From Chitinophagaceae bacterium (GTDB taxonomy: Bacteria; Bacteroidota; Bacteroidia; Chitinophagales; Chitinophagaceae), in the NCBI GenBank assembly GCA_023957755.1, contig JAMLGT010000014.1, forward strand, positions 1-64,000: a DNA stretch of 64,000 bases, read 5' to 3'. The position numbers and the translations under genes were made by a program. Numbering within the stretch: the stretch's first letter is position 1; each line of letters starts with the position of its first letter. Positions 56,284 to 64,000 of the stretch are shown piece by piece. Under the pieces are notes generated by a model, which saw nothing but the letters and a program-made list of their open reading frames with translations, did no database searches and had not been told where the DNA came from.

Positions 56284-56368
56284 TACTATTTGTTTCGGCT
56301 CAAACCACTTATATGCTTTCAAAAATATGTACTTTTTACATAATACTCACAGGTATTACTAATCTGAT

Positions 56369-56376
56369 TACTTTTG
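56369..56376 (+). promoter_or_regulatory. -7 box five bases before ATG of gldC (predicted leaderless gene)
   Basis: TACTTTTG ends at 56376; CGCCC and then ATG at 56382. No clear -33 element at 17-20 bp upstream. Confidence 0.6.
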
Positions 56377-56381
56377 CGCCC

Positions 56382-56726
56382 ATGAAAGAATCTTATATCA
56401 ATATAAAAGTGAAACTGGATGAGGAAAAAGTGCCTCACAGTATTCAGTGGAATGCCACAGATAGTACAGCGCAGGAAACACAGGAAGCAAAGGCCATGCT
56501 ACTTGCTTTTTGGGATGGTGAAGGTAAATCGGCCATGCGGATCGACTTATGGAATAAGGATATGACCATGGATGAGATGGCTGATTTCTTTTATCAGGTA
56601 CTGGTAACCATGGGAGATACATTTAACAGAGCCACCGGAAAAAATGAGTTGGTAAACGATCTCAAGAAATTCGCTAACGAGTTTCACTCCAAATACGAAA
56701 AAATGGAGTACGGGAATAAGAAATAG
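56382..56726 (+). CDS. gldC: Gliding motility protein GldC
   Basis: A 114-residue cytoplasmic protein matching GldC: IQWNATDSTAQETQEAKAML, IDLWNKDMTMDEMADFFYQ, GDTFNRATGKNELVNDLKKF. Gliding proteins occur only in Bacteroidota, and gldC is also found in non-gliding members with a type IX secretion system. The start at 56382 removes a spurious extension that overlaps the Crp/Fnr gene. Confidence 0.9.
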   Translation: MKESYINIKVKLDEEKVPHSIQWNATDSTAQETQEAKAMLLAFWDGEGKSAMRIDLWNKDMTMDEMADFFYQVLVTMGDTFNRATGKNELVNDLKKFANEFHSKYEKMEYGNKK

Positions 56727-56747
56727 GGAATATAAAAAACAAAAAGT

Positions 56748-57203
56748 ATGTCTTTAGAACAACAAGTTGCAGACGGCATTAAGAAGGCTATGCTGGCACG
56801 CGAAGAAGCAACCCTCAGGACATTGCGCGACATTAAATCCGCCATCCTCTTAGCCAAAACATCCGAAGGATTCACCGGAGAGATTTCGCCGGCCGATGAA
56901 ATGAAGATGCTGCAAAAGATGGTGAAGCAAAGAAAAGATTCATTGGAAATCTATGAAAAACAAGGCCGAGCCGACCTGGCAGCCAGGGAAAAGGAAGAGA
57001 TTGCGGTAATCGAAGGATTCCTGCCCAAGCAAATGACAGAAGCTGAGATCAGGGAGGCCGTAAAAGCAGCTATTGGAAGAACCGGCGCCTCTTCCATGGC
57101 GGATATGGGCAAGGTAATGGGAATAATTAATAAGGAACTCGCAGGAAAAGCAGACGGGAAAACGATAGCCACCCTTGTAAAAGAAGCCCTTAATAGCATT
57201 TAA
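56748..57203 (+). CDS. GatB/YqeY domain protein (151 aa)
   Basis: YqeY-like protein with MSLEQQVADGIKKAMLAREEA, SPADEMKMLQKMVKQRKDSLEIYEKQGR, and EIAVIEGFLPKQMTEAEI. It resembles the tail domain of the tRNA amidotransferase subunit GatB and may help tRNA-dependent amidation. It follows gldC after 21 bases in a likely operon. Confidence 0.93.
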   Translation: MSLEQQVADGIKKAMLAREEATLRTLRDIKSAILLAKTSEGFTGEISPADEMKMLQKMVKQRKDSLEIYEKQGRADLAAREKEEIAVIEGFLPKQMTEAEIREAVKAAIGRTGASSMADMGKVMGIINKELAGKADGKTIATLVKEALNSI

Positions 57204-57214
57204 ACTACTATCTA

Positions 57215-57724
57215 TTGCTGCTGGACATCATCATTCTGATTGCTATTGCCCTTGCCGGCTACAAAGGATTCAAGAGAGGCCTGGTAGTGAGCGCACTCTC
57301 TTTCATAGCAATATTTATTGGTTTGCTCGCAGCATTTAAGATCTCTTCCACGGTTGTAGAATATGTGGAAAATGAAAAAGAGCCGGCGACATGGTATCAT
57401 ATTGCTATATTCTTCCTGATACTTATCGGAGTGATTCTGCTCATACAATTAATCGCCCGGGCTGTCAGGGGGACACTCCGGTTAGTACAACTGGGATTAC
57501 TTGACAGCATCGGAGGAGCCATTTTTCACGTGGCGGTATATCTTTTCGTTCTCAGTTTTTTTATCCTTTATGCAAATATGCTAGGCTTTTTACCTGAAGA
57601 ACTCAGGAGTACTTCAATTACCTATCACTACCTCTCACCTTTAGCTCCCAAAACACTTACCTTCCTGGGCAAAATCTTCCCCATTTTCAATGATTTGTTT
57701 GAATTGCCGAAAAAATATCAATAA
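57215..57724 (+). CDS. CvpA-family membrane protein (169 aa)
   Basis: Four hydrophobic segments; the N-terminal DIIILIAIALAGYKGFKRGLV (charge at GFKRG) is the CvpA pattern. The only in-frame start close to the 5' end is a TTG at 57215, 11 bases after yqeY, so translation probably starts at a rare codon. CvpA proteins affect envelope homeostasis and biofilm or colicin phenotypes in other bacteria. Confidence 0.85.
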   Translation: MLLDIIILIAIALAGYKGFKRGLVVSALSFIAIFIGLLAAFKISSTVVEYVENEKEPATWYHIAIFFLILIGVILLIQLIARAVRGTLRLVQLGLLDSIGGAIFHVAVYLFVLSFFILYANMLGFLPEELRSTSITYHYLSPLAPKTLTFLGKIFPIFNDLFELPKKYQ

Positions 57725-57849
57725 TGCTGCAAGAGCCAGTCAGGTAACAATATACCACAACCTGTCTGAGAAATTCTCCGTCAATATGGAGAGAAACAAT
57801 TATTTTAGCATCAGATGTCTTACATCGGTATATAATTGAAACTAATAAG

Positions 57850-58623
57850 ATGGACTACACGATAAGGGAGGACGGCAAGTACAAGTTTATAGAAGAGGGA
57901 GAAGGAGAGCCGCTACTCCTTTTGCATGGGCTGTTTGGAGCGTTAAGCAACTTTGAACATCTTATCGATTACTTCAGGGATTCTTACAAGGTGGTGGTGC
58001 CCATGCTGCCGCTTTTCGACCTTGACCTCTTACACACTACAGTAGGCGGCCTGTCAAAGTTTGTGAAAAAATTTATCGATCACCGCGATTATAATAATAT
58101 TCATCTTCTGGGCAATTCGCTGGGCGGCCATGTAGCACTTGTATATCTTCTCAAAAACCCCGGTCGCATCCAGTCTCTCACACTCACCGGAAGTTCCGGT
58201 CTCTTCGAGAGTGGAATGGGCGACAGTTATCCTAAACGGGGAGACAAGGAATATATTCGCAAGAAGACAGAGCTTACTTTCTATGACCCTAAAATGGCGA
58301 CTGAAGAACTGGTGAATGAATGTTTTGAAATTACGAATAACCGGCTGAAAGTAATTAAGATCATCGCACTTGCCAAGAGCGCCATTCGCAATAACCTGGG
58401 AGAAGAGCTGAACCAAATCAAACAGCCCACCTGCCTGATCTGGGGAAACAATGATATCATCACTCCCCCTTTTGTTGCCAAAGAGTTTAACAAACTGATT
58501 CCCAACAGCGAACTCCACTTCATAGATAAATGTGGCCACGCCCCTATGATGGAGGTACCGGTAGAGTTCAACAAAATATTAAGTGGGTTCCTGACAAGGC
58601 TGAGGGCTACCCCTGCAACATAA
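57850..58623 (+). CDS. Alpha/beta hydrolase (257 aa)
   Basis: Hydrolase fold with oxyanion LLLHGLFG, nucleophile elbow GNSLGG (Ser), the acid region WGNNDIITP (Asp) and catalytic His in CGHAPMMEVP. No substrate can be inferred; neighbours are CvpA and a CBS protein. A TATAATTG box lies just upstream. Confidence 0.9.
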   Translation: MDYTIREDGKYKFIEEGEGEPLLLLHGLFGALSNFEHLIDYFRDSYKVVVPMLPLFDLDLLHTTVGGLSKFVKKFIDHRDYNNIHLLGNSLGGHVALVYLLKNPGRIQSLTLTGSSGLFESGMGDSYPKRGDKEYIRKKTELTFYDPKMATEELVNECFEITNNRLKVIKIIALAKSAIRNNLGEELNQIKQPTCLIWGNNDIITPPFVAKEFNKLIPNSELHFIDKCGHAPMMEVPVEFNKILSGFLTRLRATPAT

Positions 58624-58703
58624 TACCGGTTTTTCTTGTCTAATTGACAGAACACTGCTATAATTGTTAAGTACAGTGGGGAATCAGTATAAAAAATATT
58701 ATC

Positions 58704-59366
58704 ATGACCAGCCAGCAATTAGCCGATAGGAACTTACCTGCATTGTCACTTAATGATACGATGCATCGTGCGCTGAATCTGATGCAGGAGCACACCTGCA
58801 CACATTTGCCGATCGTAGAGGACAACAAATACAAGGGACTGATAGAAAAAAATGTACTTCTTAATTACGAAGACACGGATCTGCTGATAAGAGAAGTTTC
58901 AGATGAACTGAAGCCTGCCGCAGTGAATGGATCCTCTCACTTCCTGAAGGCTGTGCCTATAGCCCGTCTTTTTCATACTAATGTGATACCGGTTATAAAC
59001 GAAGAGAGTGAATACCTGGGAAGTATTATGTACTTCGATCTTATTAATGCGCTGGGCAATTTCTCCGGTGCCGGCGAGTATGGGGCACTCATTGTACTGG
59101 CAATACCCCAGCCTAAACTTGTTTTTTCGGAATTAAATACGATTATGGAGAGCGATGGAGCTACTATTTTGCATTATAATGTCTCTCCTATAGCAGCTTC
59201 CTCTGTAATGGAAGTCACCATAGGGCTTGATAAAAAAGAAATTTCGACCATCATAGCCAGCCTGGAAAGATATAACTACAAAATCCTGTTTACCTCAGGC
59301 GATGATCTCATAGAGTCTCAACTGGAAGACAATTACAACAACCTGATGAATTATCTCGATATCTGA
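58704..59366 (+). CDS. CBS-domain protein (220 aa)
   Basis: Two N-terminal CBS motifs (about residues 1-125; LMQEHTCTHLPIVEDNKYKG, FHTNVIPVINEESEYLG) that commonly bind adenine nucleotides, and a C-terminal part (about 126-220) with GEYGALIVLAIPQPKLVFSE and an ACT-like region. The stop overlaps the next start by one base, so the two are translationally coupled. Confidence 0.87.
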   Translation: MTSQQLADRNLPALSLNDTMHRALNLMQEHTCTHLPIVEDNKYKGLIEKNVLLNYEDTDLLIREVSDELKPAAVNGSSHFLKAVPIARLFHTNVIPVINEESEYLGSIMYFDLINALGNFSGAGEYGALIVLAIPQPKLVFSELNTIMESDGATILHYNVSPIAASSVMEVTIGLDKKEISTIIASLERYNYKILFTSGDDLIESQLEDNYNNLMNYLDI

Positions 59367-60778
59367 TGTGGTTTGTGGCCCCCCTTTACCTTAAAGGTTT
59401 AGTGCAAAAATTGATCTTCACGATTCTTGTGCTGACCTGCACACTGGCAGACGCCACCGCACAGATCCCCCCCGGATCCGTGATCATCGGCGAATTCCGA
59501 ATCGAGGGAAATAACCGCACAAAGGACCACATCATCACCCGCGAAATCCCATTCAGAACTGGTGACACTCTCTCACTTGAAGCGCTTTACAAAAGAATGC
59601 GCAAAGCTGAGGAAAATATTTATAATACCAGACTGTTCAAGTCAGTAAGTGTGCTGCCGGGAAGCCTGGAATCCGGCGCCCTTACCATCCTCATTAAGCT
59701 GGTGGAAAGATGGTACACCTATCCTTTCCCATATATTGAGCTGGCTGATCGATCGTTTAATGTCTGGTTGCATGAATACAATGCAAGCTTCGACAGGTTG
59801 AGTTACGGTATCCGCTTCATTCAGGAGAACCTTTCCGGGAGGAATGACAACCTTGAGATAAAAGCCACAATGGGTTTTAATCATCAGGTAAATGTGCTAT
59901 ACACCTCTCCCTACCTCTCACGTGCCATGCAAAGCAGAATGCGGTTTGAAGGTGGAACTCTGTATTCAAGAGAAATTCCATACGCTACCGGAACCGATAA
60001 TAAACAACTATATTATCAGGGCACCCGAATGAACTGGAGGCAATGGTTTCTGTCGGCCGGATACCTGATACGAAAAGGTATCAATAAGAAAGAATGGATT
60101 ACATTTCGAATCGACGACATTTCACTTGCTGACACCATTACTACGCTCAACCCCGCCTTCTTTTATGGCAACCCACGACACCAGGTGATCCCTGCCTTAA
60201 GCTATAAACTCAGGTACGATGATGCCGACAACATCATCTATCCCCTAAAGGGATACAATTATGAATTCAACCTGAAGAAGCAGGGTGTCGGCTGGAGTGG
60301 CGACGTAAACAGTCTGCGCATCTCGGCTCTCGCTAATTATTTTCATCCACTCGGGAACGACTGGTTTGCTTCAATCGGGTTGTCCGGAGGAATTACCCTC
60401 CCCTTCGACCAACCTTATTACAATACGAAAGCCATCGGATACGAGAAAGATGTTATAAGAGGGTATGAAGATTACCTTATCGACGGACATGCATTCGTGA
60501 TAGGCCGGTCAGACCTGAAAAAACGCTTTTATCATTTTGATATCCCTACCCCAATTCAGGCAGGTGGATTGAATAATATCCCATTTACCTTCTATGCCAA
60601 AGTATTCTCTGATGTCGGACACTCCTGGAGTAATCATACTTCGCAACTCGGCAATCGTTGGTTATGGGGCGGTGGTATCGGGCTGGATATTGTAACAATA
60701 TACGATATCTGTCTGAGCATCAACTTTAGCATTAATTCCCAAGGCAAAAAAGGTGTCTATTTTCATAAGACACCCTGA
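59366..60778 (+). CDS. Omp85/BamA-like outer membrane protein (470 aa)
   Basis: Signal peptide (about 1-33, ending ATAQ), one POTRA-like domain (VIIGEFRIEGNNRTKDHIIT, SVLPGSLESGALTILIKLVER), and a C-terminal beta-barrel ending DICLSINFSINSQGKKGVYF. It is shorter than BamA (one POTRA instead of several), like other Omp85-type insertion or transport proteins of Bacteroidota. Translational coupling to the CBS protein gene suggests a shared regulation. Confidence 0.88.
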   Translation: MWFVAPLYLKGLVQKLIFTILVLTCTLADATAQIPPGSVIIGEFRIEGNNRTKDHIITREIPFRTGDTLSLEALYKRMRKAEENIYNTRLFKSVSVLPGSLESGALTILIKLVERWYTYPFPYIELADRSFNVWLHEYNASFDRLSYGIRFIQENLSGRNDNLEIKATMGFNHQVNVLYTSPYLSRAMQSRMRFEGGTLYSREIPYATGTDNKQLYYQGTRMNWRQWFLSAGYLIRKGINKKEWITFRIDDISLADTITTLNPAFFYGNPRHQVIPALSYKLRYDDADNIIYPLKGYNYEFNLKKQGVGWSGDVNSLRISALANYFHPLGNDWFASIGLSGGITLPFDQPYYNTKAIGYEKDVIRGYEDYLIDGHAFVIGRSDLKKRFYHFDIPTPIQAGGLNNIPFTFYAKVFSDVGHSWSNHTSQLGNRWLWGGGIGLDIVTIYDICLSINFSINSQGKKGVYFHKTP

Positions 60779-60815
60779 CAATTATTTAATAACAGATTTG
60801 CAGCAGCGGGCAATA

Positions 60816-61499
60816 TCAGAGATCTTCGTCCAGAAGCTTGTTTTTAACCGCGAACAAAATAAGCCCGGCAGTACTTTTAGTGCCGGTCTTTGCTTTCAGT
60901 TTGTCGCGTGTGGCTTCTATCGTTCTCGGGCTTTGACCTATTATTTCAGCAATTTCCCTTGTACTTTTTTCCTCACACATCAACCGGAGAATCGTAATTT
61001 CCTTTTCCGTTAATACGGCATCTTCCTGTGGCATTTTAAAAGATCCTGGGGTATTTTTTTGCCGGAGATTATTGAGTAAAGCCTGATTGGTAAGTGTATT
61101 AAAATAAAACTCTTGTTTATAGCAAGTCTTGATGGCATCGTATATTATCTCGGCATCTGATGTTTTTACGAGGTAGCTATTAGCCCCCAGTTCCATCAGC
61201 TTGGTAACAAACGTCTGGTCTTCCACCAATGTCAACATGATAACCTTAATATCCGGGTACAGCTTTTTTACCTCAGGCAGAGTAGCTGTTCCATCCATAA
61301 TAGGCATTTGAATATCCAGTAAGATCACATCAGGTATAGTGCCTGTCTTCAACATATTCATTAGCTGTAATCCATTCTCAGCCTCACCTATAACTTTAAT
61401 ATCTTTTTTAATGGAAAGTGTCGTACGTACACCCGCGCGGAACAGTGCATGGTCGTCAACTATCATCACCTTCACCACTTCTTCGTTTTCCTGGCTCAT
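60816..61499 (-). CDS. NarL-type response regulator (227 aa)
   Basis: Receiver domain (VMIVDDHALFRAGV, phosphoacceptor D62 in VILLDIQMP) and a LuxR-type helix-turn-helix (LTEKEITILRLMCEEKSTREIA, GQSPRTIEATRDKLKAKTG). The start at 61499 opens MSQENEEVVKVMIVDDH. It is divergent from a PAS-rich kinase of the matching (HisKA_3) family at 61847, its probable partner. Confidence 0.93.
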   Translation of the reverse strand: MSQENEEVVKVMIVDDHALFRAGVRTTLSIKKDIKVIGEAENGLQLMNMLKTGTIPDVILLDIQMPIMDGTATLPEVKKLYPDIKVIMLTLVEDQTFVTKLMELGANSYLVKTSDAEIIYDAIKTCYKQEFYFNTLTNQALLNNLRQKNTPGSFKMPQEDAVLTEKEITILRLMCEEKSTREIAEIIGQSPRTIEATRDKLKAKTGTKSTAGLILFAVKNKLLDEDL

Positions 61500-61846
61500 A
61501 AGTTTTCTTTGATTTAGTTTTAGTAGTCTTCGCAAAAATCTCTCATAATTACTACATTTCAAACAGGATATTTACTAATAAAACTATGGGGTAATATTAC
61601 GAAATAAAAGGTAATTCTCCCCACAATAATTTCCACAAAAAAGAGTTACCGGTCTGGTACATCACCTTTCAATGCTACAAAAAATTATTTCGGGGAAGGT
61701 TATTAGAATTGAAAAAAATATCCTGATAGTCAACACTTACTGCACAAACATGCTCAAAACAAGCTTTGTTATCTTTCATTTTTTACCAATGGGTTGGGCT
61801 ATCCGTACAAAATGAGTAATATTGTCCAATCTGTTATTCAATAATT
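61500..61846. other. Divergent intergenic region between regulator and kinase
   Basis: About 350 bases with several A/T-rich stretches. It holds a single TATCCGTACA word at 61800-61809, half of the activator motif seen upstream of the permeases, but no second half-site and no GG-N10-GC element. I see no gene or terminator. Confidence 0.5.
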
Positions 61847-64000
61847 ATGTCCAATCCTTCCCCCAAAAACAAATTACTGAAAGAAGATATAATCAGTAGC
61901 CTTGGAATTCCCATCATCGTCATCGGGAAAAACTTTAAAAGCTTATCCTACAATAAAAAGGCGCTGCAGGTATTCCCTGAAATGCACGACTGGAATTCGT
62001 TTATGCAAATGTTACCCGCCACATCATCGAAAGCCTTATTGAAAAATTGTAAGAAGGTCATCGAAAGTGGAAAAGACAAACTGTGTAATCTCAGTTTCGC
62101 CGGGAAAAACTGGCAGGTGCTCATTTCTACAGGAAAGAAAAAAGAGATAATTATGGCTTTCCAGTCGCAGACAGCAGAGAAAAAGAAAGAAGAAAACGAC
62201 CGCTATCAACAGCTACTGGATTCTATGGGAGACAGCTTCGTCCTGACTGATGAAAATCAAATCATCGTAGATGTAAACAAGAAATTCTGTAAGGTCACCG
62301 GATACTCTAAGGAAGAACTCATAGGGTCGAATTCTAAAGCGTTTGACAAAGGAGCAACTCCGGCTCTCATAAAGTCCCTGCAAAAAAAGGCCGAAAAAGG
62401 AAGTGTCACCTTTGACACAAAAAATGTTCTTTTGAAAGGACAGACGGTAGATGCAGAAGTAAATATGTTCCTCTTAAAAAGAAATGGCAAAAAATATTTC
62501 GGAAGTATTGGAAGAGATATTACCGAATATAAAAAAGCACAGGAAGAAGTAAAAAAAACCAATGAGCGATTCAAGAGCATTACTAATTCCACTCAGGATG
62601 CATTATGGGAGTTGGATACTCTAACCGGTGAGCGATGGGCTAATGAAGCGCACCAGAAATTATACGGGCTTACTACAAACGACCCAATGCCGGGATCTGC
62701 CAAATGGGAGCAGCGAATACATCCCTCATGCCGAAAGCAAATTATTGGAGGCCTGGACAATGCCATCAAATCAAAAAGCCGGCACTGGAATGCAGAATAT
62801 TGGTTTAAACACTACAAAGGAAAGTGGATCTTCATCTACGACCGCACGCTGCTCGAATACAACAAAGCCGGAGACCTGGTAAAGATGATGGGAAGTATGG
62901 TGGACATCACCCAGCTAAAGAAAACCCAGGACGAACTTGCCAAACAAAATATTCTGAGCGACGCCATTGTAAATTCACTTCCCGGTATCTTTTTTCTAAT
63001 CAACCACTCCAATCAGTTTATCAGGTGGAATAAGAATTTGGAAACTATAACCGGATATGATGCGCAGGAAATAAAGAAACTGCAACCACACCATTTCTTC
63101 TCGGAAAAGCATTCGCATCTGATCTATAATAAAATAAAGGAGGCCGCAGTAAAAGGGTGGGCCGAAATGGAAGTGCTTATCCATACCAAATCTAAGGTAA
63201 ACCTGCCTTATTATCTGAGCGTCTCACACATCACTATTGAGAAAGAAGATTACTTAATTGGCATAGCTTCTGATATTTCCAAAGTGAAGGAAGCTCAGAA
63301 AAAGGTGCGAAAAATGGAAGCAAAGATTGCTGAGCAAAAAATTACCGAACAAAAAAATATCTCCAGAGCCATCATCGAAGCGCAGGAGAAAGAAAGAAAC
63401 TTCATCGGAAGAGAGCTCCACGACAATGTAAACCAGTTACTCGCAGGCGCTCGGCTTTATCTCACTATGGGTGCTAAGAACCTGGAAGGCTTTGCTGAAG
63501 TGGCACACTACCCCATCGAACTATTAGACAACGGAATTCATGAAATCAGGGCGCTGACTCACAGAAGCATTACCCCCTCAAAAGATATCAGCCTCGAACA
63601 GCTTTCTCTGGGCATAGTAGATATGTTGACCGCTGCCGGCATCCATACCACGCTCAACTTTGGTCTTCATATCGAAATGAAGGACAACTACAGAACTAAC
63701 GTGTATCGTATTCTACAGGAGGCCAGCGCAAACATTCTAAAGCACTCTCACGCAAAAAATGCGTCCATTTCTCTCCTGCAAAAGGAGTGTAGCATACACA
63801 TACGTATTGTAGATGATGGAAAAGGATTCCCCCTGAAGCAAAGGAAAGAAGGAATCGGGCTCCTAAACATCAGCAACCGAGTGGATGCATATAACGGACG
63901 ATTGCAAATTAAATCAAAACCGAAACAAGGCTGTATTATTGACATTCATTTGCCAATAACTGATTGTGCACAAATGGAGAAGAAAAAAACGCCATCCGAA
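61847..64000 (+). CDS. PAS-domain sensor histidine kinase, HisKA_3 type (partial, 718+ aa)
   Basis: The frame is open from the ATG at 61847 to the window end. Domains in order: an N-terminal PAS-like part (about 10-100), a PAS domain (about 120-225; DENQIIVDVNKKFCKVTGYS, GRDITEYKKAQ), a third (about 230-360; KMMGSMVDITQLKK), a fourth (about 370-480; WNKNLETITGYDAQEIKKL), a coiled linker, then ELHDNVNQLL with phosphorylated H525. An HATPase domain ends with GKGFP and EGIGLLNISNRV. No membrane segment is seen, so it senses a cytoplasmic signal. Confidence 0.93.
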   Translation, partial: MSNPSPKNKLLKEDIISSLGIPIIVIGKNFKSLSYNKKALQVFPEMHDWNSFMQMLPATSSKALLKNCKKVIESGKDKLCNLSFAGKNWQVLISTGKKKEIIMAFQSQTAEKKKEENDRYQQLLDSMGDSFVLTDENQIIVDVNKKFCKVTGYSKEELIGSNSKAFDKGATPALIKSLQKKAEKGSVTFDTKNVLLKGQTVDAEVNMFLLKRNGKKYFGSIGRDITEYKKAQEEVKKTNERFKSITNSTQDALWELDTLTGERWANEAHQKLYGLTTNDPMPGSAKWEQRIHPSCRKQIIGGLDNAIKSKSRHWNAEYWFKHYKGKWIFIYDRTLLEYNKAGDLVKMMGSMVDITQLKKTQDELAKQNILSDAIVNSLPGIFFLINHSNQFIRWNKNLETITGYDAQEIKKLQPHHFFSEKHSHLIYNKIKEAAVKGWAEMEVLIHTKSKVNLPYYLSVSHITIEKEDYLIGIASDISKVKEAQKKVRKMEAKIAEQKITEQKNISRAIIEAQEKERNFIGRELHDNVNQLLAGARLYLTMGAKNLEGFAEVAHYPIELLDNGIHEIRALTHRSITPSKDISLEQLSLGIVDMLTAAGIHTTLNFGLHIEMKDNYRTNVYRILQEASANILKHSHAKNASISLLQKECSIHIRIVDDGKGFPLKQRKEGIGLLNISNRVDAYNGRLQIKSKPKQGCIIDIHLPITDCAQMEKKKTPSE

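Noticed and set aside
56262-56381. Longer N-terminus for GldC
   Set aside because: The extra 40 residues overlap the Crp/Fnr gene and do not resemble GldC; a TAnnTTTG box directly precedes the ATG at 56382.
61800-61809. TATCCGTACA upstream of the PAS kinase as a fifth member of the sigma-54 regulon
   Set aside because: Only one half-site is present, without the TGTATCAAAA part and without a GG-N10-GC element at the right distance.

Overview
The window looks like chromosomal DNA of a Bacteroidota bacterium, probably of the Chitinophagales/Chitinophagaceae type (the family-level call is inference). It carries a SusC/SusD pair with an ECF sigma factor and a FecR anti-sigma factor. It also carries a PorP/SprF outer-membrane protein of the type IX secretion family, gliding protein GldC, a GLPGLI-family protein, a DUF4302 lipoprotein, and several promoters of the Bacteroidota TAnnTTTG type. 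I saw no rRNA, tRNA, transposase or CRISPR array.

Positions 1-15000 are an accessory region built around a MacB/FtsX-type ABC export system. It has one partial and three complete two-domain permeases (about 800 aa each), then an ATPase gene followed directly by a TolC-like outer-membrane channel. No HlyD-type adaptor is visible. Each complete permease gene and the ATPase-tolC unit has the same control region: an 18-bp element TGTATCAAAA(C/G)CGTACAC, a second CGTACAC-like half-site 20-21 bp further on, and a sigma-54-like GGCA(C/T)-N5-TTG promoter whose GG lies exactly 60 bp after the second half-site in all four cases. This is the most striking signal in the window. It implies one unseen sigma-54 enhancer-binding activator controlling the whole set. 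The gaps between permeases are filled with long imperfect palindromes built from CTCCGTG units and with duplicated 3' flanks. They also hold two toxin-antitoxin modules: MntA/HepT, with hepT frameshifted, and an antitoxin/PIN pair framed by 156-bp near-identical direct repeats. An SPFH membrane protein with a ribbon-helix-helix partner lies between the last permease and the ATPase.

Positions 15000-31300 are mostly housekeeping and envelope genes: dCTP deaminase, a phosphopantetheinyl transferase, a Yip1 membrane protein, YajQ, ribosomal protein L31 type B, a GlmU-like sugar nucleotidyltransferase overlapping tpiA, PorP/SprF, HflX with a Rieske protein, a four-gene LiaF-like/DUF4288/LytS/LytTR operon, secreted and lipoprotein genes, upp, anmK and GLPGLI.

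Positions 31300-39700 hold rpoB-rpoC on the minus strand with a recognisable promoter. The ribosomal protein genes that usually precede rpoB are absent; an azurin-like lipoprotein gene diverges from it instead. At 40679-41781 lies a decayed fusion of a glycosyltransferase 2 fragment and the tail of a YfhO-like membrane protein.

Positions 41800-51800 form a nutrient-uptake locus: ECF sigma factor (plus strand), then FecR, SusC, SusD, a zinc metallopeptidase lipoprotein and a DUF4302 lipoprotein (minus strand), ending at a strong hairpin terminator. Positions 51880-64000 return to core functions: VanZ, GcvH, SSB, a coiled-coil membrane protein, HolA, a Crp/Fnr regulator, GldC, YqeY, CvpA, an alpha/beta hydrolase, a CBS protein and an Omp85-like protein. 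The window ends with a divergent NarL-type response regulator and a PAS-rich histidine kinase that runs off the end. Three genes (25768, 54617, 56382) have a TAnnTTTG box exactly five bases before ATG, which suggests leaderless transcripts.
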